The position numbers and the translations under genes were made by a program. A stretch of 64,000 nucleotides of DNA from Pseudonocardia autotrophica (lineage in GTDB: Bacteria; Actinomycetota; Actinomycetes; Mycobacteriales; Pseudonocardiaceae). The notes under the pieces are model-generated. The model was not told where the DNA came from. It searched no databases and saw only the letters and a list, made by a program, of their open reading frames with translations. Positions 35,683-45,191 of the stretch are shown piece after piece. Where the stretch lies: the NCBI RefSeq assembly GCF_000717175.1, contig NZ_JNYD01000001.1, positions 372,001-436,000 on the forward strand, read 5' to 3'. Position 1 is the stretch's first letter. Each line of letters opens with the position of its first letter.

Positions 35683-35880
35683 ATGTACGCCTGCATCTGT
35701 TTCGCCGTGACGGACGTCGAGCTCCGCGACTGCATCGGCGGGGGCGCCCGCACGGTCGAGGAGGTCGGCGACGCGTGCGGTGCCGGCACGGGCTGCGGAA
35801 CCTGCCTCGACACGGTCGACGTCCTGCTCGCCGCGGAGCTCGCCCCGTCCGTGATATCGGACCTGCCGCTCACCGCCTGA
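35683..35880 (+). CDS. bfd: Bacterioferritin-associated ferredoxin (BFD-like [2Fe-2S])
   Basis: A 65-aa BFD-like protein. Four cysteines in the pattern CIC ... GCGTC (Cys-4, Cys-6, then CxxC at the second half) hold a [2Fe-2S] cluster. In Pseudomonas, Bfd docks on bacterioferritin and reduces its stored ferric iron for release. The bfr gene lies 134 nt downstream on the same strand, which supports this role. An iron box overlaps the promoter, so expression should rise or fall with iron through a DtxR-type regulator. GAGAGG upstream is a weak ribosome site. Confidence 0.88.
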   Translation: MYACICFAVTDVELRDCIGGGARTVEEVGDACGAGTGCGTCLDTVDVLLAAELAPSVISDLPLTA

Positions 35881-35912
35881 TCGTCCACGGGCCCCGCCGG
35901 CACCGCATTCGC

Positions 35913-35931
35913 CCAGGTAAGCCTAGCCGTC
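35913..35931 (+). promoter_or_regulatory. DtxR/IdeR-like iron box before bfr
   Basis: CCAGGTAAGCCTAGCCGTC matches the IdeR consensus at 13 of 19 positions, with the left half intact. It lies 84 nt before the bfr ATG. Confidence 0.6.
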
Positions 35932-36014
35932 GCACAGTCCGTCCTTCGTGGATCCGGGCGAACCGGACCCACTACCGTTCGTGTCGCCCGTCACAGCGAA
36001 CGAAGGACGACGCC

Positions 36015-36500
36015 ATGCGTGGGGACCCGGAGATCATCTCCCTGCTCAACGAGCAGCTCACCAGCGAGCTCACCGCGATCAACCAGTACTTCCTGCACGC
36101 GAAGATGCAGCAGAACTGGGGCCTGACGAAGCTCGCCGCCTACACCCGCAGCGAGTCGATCGACGAGATGCGGCACGCGGAGAAGATCACCGACCGCATC
36201 CTGTTCCTGGAGGGCCTGCCGAACTACCAGCGCCTGTTCCAGCTGCGCATCGGGACCAACGTCCGCGAGATGCTGCAGTCCGACCTCGCCATCGAGCTCG
36301 AGGTCGTGCAGCGGCTGCGGCCCGGCATCGCGATGTGCCGTTCCAAGGGCGACATCACCACGGCGAACCTGTTCGAGGAGATCCTCGCCGACGAGGAGCA
36401 CCACATCGACTACATCGAGACGAACCTCGAGCTGATGGACCGCCTGGGCGAGCAGCTCTACCTGGCCCAGCTGGTCGACCAGCCTCCCACGCCCGGCTGA
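36015..36500 (+). CDS. bfr: Bacterioferritin
   Basis: A 161-aa bacterioferritin that stores iron in a 24-mer shell. Ferroxidase ligands are visible: Glu-18 region in EQLTSELTAINQYFLHA, ESIDEMRHAEKI, and LFEEILADEEHHIDYIE. The haem-axial Met is in DEMRHAE/LFLEGLPNYQ context as in the family. GAAGGA precedes the ATG. Together with the Bfd-like gene upstream it forms an iron store-and-release pair, each with its own iron box, so opposite regulation (bfr by Fe-IdeR activation, bfd by repression) is possible. Confidence 0.95.
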   Translation: MRGDPEIISLLNEQLTSELTAINQYFLHAKMQQNWGLTKLAAYTRSESIDEMRHAEKITDRILFLEGLPNYQRLFQLRIGTNVREMLQSDLAIELEVVQRLRPGIAMCRSKGDITTANLFEEILADEEHHIDYIETNLELMDRLGEQLYLAQLVDQPPTPG

Positions 36501-36568
36501 TTCCGCGTTCCCCGCGCGAGGAGTACACAGATCGCGGGGTGTCCACCCGGGACACCGAGGGGGACGTC

Positions 36569-37207
36569 ATGACCGAGAACGTGAGTGCCGGTGGCCGGGC
36601 TGGCGACTCCGGGCAGCGCCCGGTCGACGCGGTCCGCGAGTTCGCCGGGGCCGTCTGGTGGATGGTGCTGCTGCGCGGCGTCCTGATCGCCCTGTTCGGG
36701 ATCATCGCGCTGGTGAGTCCGGGGATCGCGCTGCTGACCCTGGTGTTCCTGTTCGGCTTCTACGCGATCCTCGACGGCGTCGTCGCCGTCGTCATGGGTG
36801 TCCGCGCCCGGAAGACCGCCGCGCACTGGGTATGGCCGGTCGTGCAGGGCGTGCTGTCGGTGATCGCCGGCATCGTCGCGCTGGCCTGGCCCGGGGTCAC
36901 GGCGCTGGCGCTGCTCTTCGTCGTGGCGTTCTGGGCGATCGTCATGGGCGTCGCGGAGATCGCCGAGGCGTTCACGGCGCGGCGGGCCGGGGCGCACGCC
37001 TGGGGCTGGACCCTCGTCGCGGGCATCGTGAACGTCCTGTTCGGCCTCGCCCTGCTCGTGTGGCCGGCCACCGGGATCCTCGCGCTCATCTGGCTCGTCG
37101 GCCTGTTCGCGCTGATCGGCGGCGTGATCCTGATCGGCTGGGCGTTCCGGATCCGGGCGATCGCCAAGGGTGCCGCGGGCCGTCGGCCCTCGGCGAACCT
37201 GTCATGA
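36569..37207 (+). CDS. HdeD-family (DUF308) membrane protein
   Basis: A 212-aa polytopic protein with six hydrophobic segments arranged as three helical hairpins. Repeats such as VLLRGVLIALFGIIALVSPG, VVQGVLSVIAGIVALAWPG and LVAGIVNVLFGLALLVWPA (each ending in a W/S-P-G/A turn) mark the HdeD/DUF308 family, which in E. coli is tied to acid resistance. The three internal repeats are nearly regular. GAGGGGGA precedes the ATG. Function here is unknown. Confidence 0.87.
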   Translation: MTENVSAGGRAGDSGQRPVDAVREFAGAVWWMVLLRGVLIALFGIIALVSPGIALLTLVFLFGFYAILDGVVAVVMGVRARKTAAHWVWPVVQGVLSVIAGIVALAWPGVTALALLFVVAFWAIVMGVAEIAEAFTARRAGAHAWGWTLVAGIVNVLFGLALLVWPATGILALIWLVGLFALIGGVILIGWAFRIRAIAKGAAGRRPSANLS

Positions 37208-37253
37208 CGGGCGCGTCGGCGCGGCTCGGGTCGCGGGGGAGCGCGGTCGAAGA

Positions 37254-37259
37254 TATGTT
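37254..37259 (+). promoter_or_regulatory. -10 element of DUF3072 gene (leaderless)
   Basis: TATGTT, 6 nt before the ATG at 37266. Confidence 0.55.
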
Positions 37260-37265
37260 CGAACC

Positions 37266-37490
37266 ATGACCGATCGCGACACCCAGGACCAGACGAGCAC
37301 GCCGGCCGCGAAGGACCCGGAGGACTGGACCACCGGCGACGAGCCGATCACCGGCCCGCAGCGCTCGTACCTCGAGACGCTCGCGCAGCAGGCGGGTCAG
37401 GAGCTGCCCGAGGACCTCGGCGCCCTCACCAAGGCGGAGGCGTCGAAGCGCATCGACGAGCTGCAGGCGGCTGCGGGCCGCGGGCAGTGA
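37266..37490 (+). CDS. DUF3072 small protein
   Basis: A 74-aa soluble protein. The second half matches DUF3072: DEPITGPQRSYLETLAQQAG followed by LTKAEASKRIDELQ, a short SAP-like helix-hairpin pattern also found at the ends of some nucleic-acid-binding proteins. The N-terminal 30 residues are acidic and disordered. Role unknown. A leaderless -10 box fixes the start. Confidence 0.8.
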   Translation: MTDRDTQDQTSTPAAKDPEDWTTGDEPITGPQRSYLETLAQQAGQELPEDLGALTKAEASKRIDELQAAAGRGQ

Positions 37491-37506
37491 CGGGGGCGGG
37501 TGCCGG

Positions 37507-37875
37507 TCAGTCCGGCTTGCCCGGCAGCGGGTCGAGCCGGACCCGGACCGCGACCCGGCCGCGCCCGTCCCGCGTGGCGACGGCGTGCCCGGTCCGGTCG
37601 GCGCCGTCGAGCTCGACCGTGATCGGGCCGCCCTCGCCGAGGAAGTTGCGCCACCAGTTCTTCGCGTCGGGGAACTGCACGCCGATCACGAGCTCGTCGC
37701 CGGAGCGCCGGTAGGCCACCGGGGTCCGGAAGGTCCGCCCGGAGCGGCGGCCGACGTAGCTGATCATCGCGATGCTGCGGCCCACGACACGGCCCACGCG
37801 CGGGGCACGGGCGAGGGCCTCCACGCCCGCGTTGACGCACCGGACCGCCTTGCTGGTGAACAGGGGAGCGCGCAC
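37507..37875 (-). CDS. Nitroreductase/quinone reductase family protein (DUF385, Ddn-like)
   Basis: A 122-aa protein of the split-barrel flavin/deazaflavin family that includes mycobacterial Ddn and other F420H2-dependent reductases. Family features are ISYVGRRSGRTFRTPVAYRR and VIGVQFPDAKNWWRNFL, followed by ITVELDG. F420 use is likely in an actinobacterium but not shown by sequence alone. TACGGT 7 nt upstream supports the GTG start. It is divergent from the AraC-type regulator. Confidence 0.82.
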   Translation of the reverse strand: MRAPLFTSKAVRCVNAGVEALARAPRVGRVVGRSIAMISYVGRRSGRTFRTPVAYRRSGDELVIGVQFPDAKNWWRNFLGEGGPITVELDGADRTGHAVATRDGRGRVAVRVRLDPLPGKPD

Positions 37876-37882
37876 GGGACCG

Positions 37883-37888
37883 ACCGTA
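37883..37888 (-). promoter_or_regulatory. -10 element of DUF385 gene (leaderless)
   Basis: TACGGT on the minus strand, 7 nt before the GTG at 37875. Confidence 0.5.
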
Positions 37889-37954
37889 GCCGCGCCGCCC
37901 TGAGGTCGCTCTCAGTCCTGGCCGGGCACGGTGCATTTCGGACGCGCGACGTGG

Positions 37955-37960
37955 CACGAT
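37955..37960 (+). promoter_or_regulatory. -10-like element of AraC gene (leaderless)
   Basis: CACGAT, 7 nt before the GTG at 37968. Confidence 0.4.
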
Positions 37961-37967
37961 CACCGGG

Positions 37968-38420
37968 GTGAGCAGCAGACCCGCCGCGAACCTGAGCGAC
38001 CTGGCCCGGCTGCGCCGCGTCAAGGACCGGATCGACCGGGAGTACGCCCAGCCGCTCGACGTCGAGGCGTTGGCCCGCGGTGTGCACATGTCGGCGGGGC
38101 ACCTCAGCCGGGAGTTCCGGCGGGCCTACGGCGAGTCGCCGTACTCCTACCTGATGACCCGCCGCATCGAGCGGGCGATGGCGCTGCTGCGACGGGGGGA
38201 CCTGAGCGTCACCGAGGTCTGCTTCGCGGTGGGCTGCTCCTCGCTGGGGACGTTCAGCACGCGCTTCGCCGAGCTCGTCGGCATGCCGCCGGGCGCCTAC
38301 CGCCGGGCGGCCGAGGAGGCGACGGTGGACATGCCGTCGTGCGTGGTCAAGCAGGTGACGAGACCGGTCAGGAATCGAGAAGCCCCGGCCGGCCGAGCGC
38401 CGCTAGCGTCCCCCTCATGA
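37968..38420 (+). CDS. AraC-family transcriptional regulator (HTH domain only)
   Basis: A 150-aa protein that is essentially one AraC-type DNA-binding domain, residues 12-112, with two HTH units (LDVEALARGVHMSAGHLSREF and LSVTEVCFAVGCSSLGTFSTRF). There is no separate ligand-binding domain, so it may respond to DNA or to a partner. Its stop overlaps the start of the VOC gene in ATGA, and the pair is followed by a UvrA-like gene, so it probably controls this cluster. Confidence 0.9.
   Translation: MSSRPAANLSDLARLRRVKDRIDREYAQPLDVEALARGVHMSAGHLSREFRRAYGESPYSYLMTRRIERAMALLRRGDLSVTEVCFAVGCSSLGTFSTRFAELVGMPPGAYRRAAEEATVDMPSCVVKQVTRPVRNREAPAGRAPLASPS
38404..38409 (+). promoter_or_regulatory. Possible internal -10 element of VOC gene
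   Basis: TAGCGT inside the end of the AraC gene, 7 nt before the VOC ATG. It could give a separate leaderless transcript. Confidence 0.4.
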
Positions 38421-38833
38421 GTTCGGACATCGTCATCAGCCAGAGCTACCTCCCGCACACCGGCAAGGACGAGGCGATCGCCTTCTACCGGGACGTCCTC
38501 GGCTTCGAGGTGCAGAACGAGGTCGGCTACAACGACATGTACTGGATCACCGTCGCCCCTCCCGGGCAGCCGGAGATCGCGATCGTCCTGCACCCCCCGG
38601 CGGTGGACCCGGGGATCACCGACGAGGAGCGCAGGGTCATCTCCGAGATGATGGCCAAGGGCACCTACGCCGCGATCAATCTGGCCACCAAGGACCTGGA
38701 CGCGACCTTCGACCGGATCCAGGCCGCGGACGCCGAGGTCGTCCAGGAACCGATGGACCAGCCCTACGGCGTGCGGGACTGTGCCTTCCGCGACCCGGCG
38801 GGCAACATGATCAGGATCAAGCAGCTCGGCTGA
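38417..38833 (+). CDS. VOC family protein in AraC/UvrA-like cluster
   Basis: A 138-aa vicinal-oxygen-chelate protein: VISQSYLPHTGKDEAIAFYRDVLGFEV at the front and YGVRDCAFRDPAGNMIRIKQLG at the end. It resembles bleomycin-resistance/glyoxalase proteins that bind or break small reactive molecules. Its ATG overlaps the AraC stop by 4 nt, so the regulator and this protein are made together. The UvrA-like gene follows 78 nt downstream. Confidence 0.85.
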   Translation: MSSDIVISQSYLPHTGKDEAIAFYRDVLGFEVQNEVGYNDMYWITVAPPGQPEIAIVLHPPAVDPGITDEERRVISEMMAKGTYAAINLATKDLDATFDRIQAADAEVVQEPMDQPYGVRDCAFRDPAGNMIRIKQLG

Positions 38834-38851
38834 GCCCCGGGTGGCGGACCT

Positions 38852-38880
38852 CGACAGGGACATCGACAGGGACATCGACA
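38852..38880 (+). repeat. 12-bp tandem repeat
   Basis: CGACAGGGACAT is repeated 2.4 times in the gap before the UvrA-like gene. Confidence 0.6.
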
Positions 38881-38911
38881 CGGCGCGTCGCGCCACAGGG
38901 GGAGACACGGG

Positions 38912-41296
<2,385 letters not shown>

Positions 41297-41370
41297 CCAG
41301 GGCAGAGCCCGCCGGGACCGTCAGAAGAGGACGGAGCGGGAGATCCCTGGACCGCGGGGACGAGATCGGG

Positions 41371-41376
41371 CACCAT
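41371..41376 (+). promoter_or_regulatory. -10-like element of hexad-repeat gene (leaderless)
   Basis: CACCAT, 7 nt before the ATG at 41384. Confidence 0.35.
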
Positions 41377-41383
41377 CCCCGTC

Positions 41384-41875
41384 ATGACCGACGAGGAGCA
41401 GGACTCCGCGACCGCGCCGTCCACGGACGGCGCGATCGCCTCGGTCGGCAGCGCCGCGACCTCCGAGAGCGTCGCGGTCGCGGGCAGCGTGGACACCGCC
41501 CACAGCGTCGCGGTGGCCGGCAGCGTGGGGACGGTCGGCAGCGTGGGCGTGGTCCAGAGTGCGGCCACGGCCGGCAGTGTCGCGGTCGCCGGGAGCGTGG
41601 CCACGGCCGGGAGTGTCGCGGTGGCAGGGAGCGCCGCCACGGCCGGCAGCGTCGCGGTCGCCGGCAGCGCCGCCACCGCCGGGAGCCTCGGCATCGTGGC
41701 CAGCCTGCTCACCGTCGTCGGCGTCGGCCTCCGGAAGTGCGTGGCCACGCTGGCCTGCGTGAACTGCACCCGGTGCGTGGGCTGCATCGCGTGTGTCGAC
41801 TGCGTGGACTGCGTCGGGTGCATCGGCTGCGTCGGCCTCCGTGGCGCGGTCGGGCAGCGGGGCGTCCGGGCCTGA
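41384..41875 (+). CDS. Hexad-repeat protein with C-terminal cysteine ladder
   Basis: A 163-aa low-complexity protein I cannot assign. From Ser-23 to Ser-107 a serine recurs every six residues, 15 in a row, in units such as SVAVAG and SAATAG. A hydrophobic stretch (102-116, LGIVASLLTVVGVGL) follows, then ten cysteines: 119, 125 and every third residue to 149. Cys at 119, 125, 131, 137, 143 and 149 stay in exactly the register of the serines. Regular small/aliphatic hexads suggest a beta-solenoid with a cysteine ladder on one face (inference). The downstream flavin/F420 oxidoreductase starts 4 nt after the stop. Confidence 0.75.
   Translation: MTDEEQDSATAPSTDGAIASVGSAATSESVAVAGSVDTAHSVAVAGSVGTVGSVGVVQSAATAGSVAVAGSVATAGSVAVAGSAATAGSVAVAGSAATAGSLGIVASLLTVVGVGLRKCVATLACVNCTRCVGCIACVDCVDCVGCIGCVGLRGAVGQRGVRA
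41445..41710 (+). repeat. Tandem coding repeat, 18/36-bp period
   Basis: DNA-level tandem repeat encoding SVAVAG/SxATAG hexads, for example AGTGTCGCGGT followed by CGCCGGGAGCGTGG-like units. The copies differ mainly at third codon positions. Confidence 0.7.
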
Positions 41876-41879
41876 CGCG

Positions 41880-42758
41880 ATGCAGATCGGCCTGCACGCC
41901 CTCGGGATCGGGACCGGCGCCCAGCGGTCCGTCATCGACGCGGTCGCGGTCGCCGCGGAGACCTGCGGCTTCGCCACGCTGTGGTCGGGGGAGCACGTCG
42001 TCATGGTCGACCGCGGGGCGTCGCGCTATCCGTACTCGGCCGACGGGCGGATCGCCGTGCCGGCCGCGGCCGACTGGATCGACCCCCTGATCGGCCTCAG
42101 CTTCGCGGCCGCGGCCACCTCGACGATCCGCGTCGCGACGGGCGTGCTGCTCCTGCCGGAACACAACCCGGTGCTCGTGGCCAAGCAGGCGGCGACGCTC
42201 GACTCGCTCTCCGGCGGCCGGCTGACGCTCGGCGTCGGCGTCGGCTGGTCGCGCGAGGAGTTCGACGCGCTCGGGGTGCCGTTCGCCCGGCGGGGCGCGC
42301 GCACGGACGAGTACGTCGCCGCGATGCGCACCGTGTGGCGCGACGACGTGGCCTCGTTCACGGGCGAGTTCGTCCGCTTCGACTCCGTGCGGGTCAACCC
42401 CAAGCCGGTCCGGGACAGGACGATCCCGATCGTGTTCGGCGGCAACAGCGACGCCGCGCTCCGCCGCGTGGCCGCCGTCGGCGACGGCTGGTACGGCTTC
42501 TACCTGGACGACGTCGGACACGTCGCCGAACGCGTCGAGTTCCTGCGGGCGACGTGCCGGGACGCGGGACGCGACATCGCCGAGCTGCGGCTCGCCGTCG
42601 CGCTGCGCAGTCCGGAGGTCGACGATGCCGTGAGGCTCGCCGATCTCGGAGTCGACGAGCTCGTGGTCGTCGAGGGCCCGCCCGCGAATCCGCAGGACGC
42701 CGCCGGGTGGGTGTCGGTCCTGGCCGACCGCTGGCTCGCGGCCGCGACAAGCACCTGA
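41880..42758 (+). CDS. LLM-class F420-dependent oxidoreductase
   Basis: A 292-aa luciferase-like TIM-barrel protein of the TIGR03619-like F420 group: IGLHALGIGTGAQRSVIDAV, GFATLWSGEHVVM, TSTIRVATGVLLLPEHNPVLVAKQ and LGVGVGWSREEFDALGVPF are typical, and PIVFGGNSDAALRR closes the cofactor pocket. It probably uses F420 rather than FMN, but this is not proven. It begins 4 nt after the hexad-repeat protein, so the two share a transcript. Confidence 0.88.
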   Translation: MQIGLHALGIGTGAQRSVIDAVAVAAETCGFATLWSGEHVVMVDRGASRYPYSADGRIAVPAAADWIDPLIGLSFAAAATSTIRVATGVLLLPEHNPVLVAKQAATLDSLSGGRLTLGVGVGWSREEFDALGVPFARRGARTDEYVAAMRTVWRDDVASFTGEFVRFDSVRVNPKPVRDRTIPIVFGGNSDAALRRVAAVGDGWYGFYLDDVGHVAERVEFLRATCRDAGRDIAELRLAVALRSPEVDDAVRLADLGVDELVVVEGPPANPQDAAGWVSVLADRWLAAATST

Positions 42759-42931
42759 CGGACGCCCGACGGGGCGGATGCGCCGCTCTGTGGGTGATCA
42801 GCTCGGGCGACGGCCCGGGGGAGCGGGATCGCGGGCGGTCGCCTCACAGCTCGTCGGCCATCTCGGGTGGTAGTCGCGGTGGTAACGGTAGGCCAGGCCA
42901 GCACGTGCAACAGCTCGTAGTTGGAGGACCG

Positions 42932-43306
42932 TCAGCCCTCGAGGCGTGCCCGGATCGTCGACAGCCGCTGGATCAACTCGGACTCCGTGATGACACCGCG
43001 AGAGATCAACGAGTGCGCCAACGACACCAACTGGCTCTCCGGATGAGGCAAGCTGGAATAGATTGTCGCCGACAGCGCGTCCTCTTCCTCTCGGCGAGCC
43101 CGGAAATCGGGGACATCCGCGTCGGAGGCACAGTGATCGAGTGCGTCGCAGAGCCCGTCCAAGCTGGTCTTCCACGGCGGAATCGGGTTGTCCACACCGT
43201 ACTTCGCCGCCATTCTCGGCCACACCTGGTTCTGTGCGACGATCTCCCGTAGCACTGCGACGTCGGTGTCGGGCATCGGCGAGCCCCCGCCCTCGACGGC
43301 CATCAC
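42932..43306 (-). CDS. Probable thiocyanate hydrolase/nitrile hydratase accessory protein
   Basis: A 124-aa protein at the end of the operon. Features are VWPRMAAKYGVDNPIPPWKTSLDGLCDAL and a C-terminal helix pair (SLAHSLISRGVITESELIQRL) that resemble the small activator proteins (P15K, NhlE-like) that insert cobalt and help oxidise cysteines in this enzyme family. Its ATG overlaps the gamma-subunit stop by 4 nt, so it is made together with the enzyme. The assignment rests mainly on context. Confidence 0.65.
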   Translation of the reverse strand: MMAVEGGGSPMPDTDVAVLREIVAQNQVWPRMAAKYGVDNPIPPWKTSLDGLCDALDHCASDADVPDFRARREEEDALSATIYSSLPHPESQLVSLAHSLISRGVITESELIQRLSTIRARLEG

Positions 43307-44013
43307 TCACCGACCGGATGCACGGCCGGCCGGGTGGCGACGACGACATTGGTCGTGACGCCGGCCCGGGGGAGCGCAACGCCGATCAGGCAGTCCCGTG
43401 TGACGATCTCGGTCAGCTGGTCCTCGGTCCAGCCATCCGTGTTCTCCGGGCGCATCGGCATCACCATGAAGCGGTGCTTCTGGTTGGAATCCTGGACCCG
43501 GATCTCGATGTCCTCGCCCAGGTACAGGCCGAACTCGGACAGCACCTGGCGCGGATACCTGACCAGGCGGCGGCGGTAGTTGGGCGTGCGGTACCACTCG
43601 GGCGAGTTGCCGAGGATGGGCCGCGGATAACACGAACACAGGGCGCAGACGATGACGTGGTGCACCGTGGGGGTGTCGACCAGGATCTCGAAGGCGGTGA
43701 AGTCGCTGGGCGTGCCGAAGCCGGTGGGCTCGAGCCAGTCGACGCCGACCTCCTTGCTGGCCGTCATCGGTTCGGCGATCGCCAGAGCCCTGAACTCCGG
43801 ATCGAGCCAGGACCGAGCCACCAGGCGCGCAGCCGGCGTGGGCCCGATCTGCTCGGCGAACTCCGTGAAGCGACGATGCTCCTCCGCAGTGAAGATGCCC
43901 TTCTCGATGCACAGTTCGCGCAACGCGATCTCCAGCACCTCGAAATCCGTGACCTCGTCGACCATCGGCTTGACGGTTCGGTCGTGGTCGTGGTCGTGGT
44001 CGTGGTCGGCCAT
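43303..44013 (-). CDS. scnC: Thiocyanate hydrolase gamma subunit-like (nitrile hydratase alpha family)
   Basis: A 236-aa metal-binding subunit. The claw motif is VCALCSCYPRPILG, with Cys-123, Cys-126, Ser-127 and Cys-128 as cobalt ligands; in the family Cys-126 and Cys-128 become sulfinic and sulfenic. YPRPILGNSPEWYRTPNYRRR matches thiocyanate hydrolase gamma rather than nitrile hydratases, which read TPWPVLG. The third residue of the claw is Ala where Thr is usual. An Asp-His repeat (DHDHDHDHD, residues 3-11) opens the protein, as I recall from Thiobacillus ScnC. GGAAGA precedes the ATG. It would convert thiocyanate to carbonyl sulfide and ammonia with the fused partner. Confidence 0.85.
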   Translation of the reverse strand: MADHDHDHDHDRTVKPMVDEVTDFEVLEIALRELCIEKGIFTAEEHRRFTEFAEQIGPTPAARLVARSWLDPEFRALAIAEPMTASKEVGVDWLEPTGFGTPSDFTAFEILVDTPTVHHVIVCALCSCYPRPILGNSPEWYRTPNYRRRLVRYPRQVLSEFGLYLGEDIEIRVQDSNQKHRFMVMPMRPENTDGWTEDQLTEIVTRDCLIGVALPRAGVTTNVVVATRPAVHPVGE

Positions 44014-44053
44014 TGTCTTCCGTTTCGTGGCGAGGGACGCTCCGGCGGAGTCG

Positions 44054-44893
44054 TCAGTCGACGGGCTCGAGCCAGCGCTCAGGGATCTCGGTGCGCAGCG
44101 TGTCGGTCGCGGTGCCGTTGTAGCCGTGCCACAACTCGGCCATCGTGAAGCTGACGACGTAGAACCACTCGGGCTCGGCACCCGGTCGGTCCCAGGTCTC
44201 GTCCTCCGGCGCGGGGCTCTCATAGGCAAGAGCGGCGATCCGGCCCGTGGCGCCGCGCGCATACTCCGGGGTGCGCGTGTAGAACAGTACCGGCAGTTCC
44301 CGGACCCGCACCGGATCGCCGACCGCGAATTTCGGCTCCCCGGCCCTGCCCGCGTACACCTGAGGGTCACCCTTACCCAGCGCATGCACGACGTGGCTGT
44401 TGCGCTTCACCTGCGTTCCGTCGCCCTCGAAGGCGGGCTTCGCCGTCAAGGTTCTTCCGCTCAGCCCGCCGGCGAAACGCCGCTGGACCTCCGCCATCCG
44501 CTCGGCGAGCTCTGTCAGACCGATGTGGTGCTTCTCGAGCAGCACGCGGGCCACAGCCAGCAGCCAGCGGCCGTAGTAGGGAAAGCCGAGATAGACCGCG
44601 CGGCCGACGTCGACGTTGCCGATACGCCGCCGCTCCTCGGACAACCAGATCCCGCGCCAGGCCAGTACCTCGCACATGACGTACGTCATGTGCTCCCAAT
44701 ACTCGTATTCCTTGTTCTCGTATTTCATCGGCACGTCAGGCTCGCCGCCGACGTCGTGCACCGGCTTCATGTACGCAGTGAAGCGGTCGTGGTCGAGCAG
44801 ATCCGGCGGCGGCGCATCGGGAAGCTCCGGATAGGAAGACCTCAACCTCGCCACGAGATCCAGTTGGGCGGCGCGGTCGGCTGCAGTGCTCAC
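44054..44893 (-). CDS. Fused thiocyanate hydrolase beta-alpha subunit (nitrile hydratase beta family)
   Basis: A 279-aa protein joining in one chain what are two subunits in Thiobacillus thiocyanate hydrolase. Residues about 25-135 resemble ScnB (KPVHDVGGEPDVPMKYENKE, EVLAWRGIW, DVGRAVYLGFPYYGRWLLAVAR). Residues about 150-279 resemble ScnA (GKGDPQVYAGRAGEPKFAVGD, VRELPVLFYTRTPEYARGATG, TLRTEIPERWLEP). A basic linker with VKRNSHVVHALG joins them. The combined length equals the sum of the separate subunits as I recall them. GTG was chosen because GGGAGAAGG precedes it; an in-frame ATG at 44959 is an alternative. The gamma-subunit gene follows after 40 nt. Confidence 0.85.
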   Translation of the reverse strand: MSTAADRAAQLDLVARLRSSYPELPDAPPPDLLDHDRFTAYMKPVHDVGGEPDVPMKYENKEYEYWEHMTYVMCEVLAWRGIWLSEERRRIGNVDVGRAVYLGFPYYGRWLLAVARVLLEKHHIGLTELAERMAEVQRRFAGGLSGRTLTAKPAFEGDGTQVKRNSHVVHALGKGDPQVYAGRAGEPKFAVGDPVRVRELPVLFYTRTPEYARGATGRIAALAYESPAPEDETWDRPGAEPEWFYVVSFTMAELWHGYNGTATDTLRTEIPERWLEPVD

Positions 44894-45191
44894 GATGCCT
44901 TCTCCCAGAGTCGGAAGTTGCCATGCCTCATGACCCGGTGCCGGCCGTTCTTCGAGCACCCGACCTGGAGATGAGCTTAAGTGTGAGCCGATCCACTGTC
45001 GTTCACTCGACTGTGTACTCGCTCGCCCCGTGCAATGAACTCTTCGCCTGAACGGTCATGTCACGCCACGCCGCACGTGCCCGACTGCAGTCCGCACTTG
45101 GTCATCGATCTGAGCCGATAATCGACGTTATGACAGTTCGTCCGTAACGGGCCCTGTCACGGGGTCCCCGAAAACGCAGACTCGCGCCGGT
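44894..45191. other. Promoter region of thiocyanate-hydrolase operon
   Basis: About 300 nt of clearly lower GC (one sampled 60-base line is 60% GC). It must carry the promoter of the three-gene operon; minus-strand TAAGCT near 44980 is a possible -10. No gene is supported. Confidence 0.45.

Noticed and set aside
44960..45160. A further small subunit gene upstream of the thiocyanate-hydrolase operon
   Set aside because: No open frame with sensible composition and a ribosome site was found in this gap.
45140..45175. Terminator after the acyl-CoA-dehydrogenase-like gene
   Set aside because: CGGGG and CCCCG there are separated by a single base, too short for a loop, and no other good stem was found.
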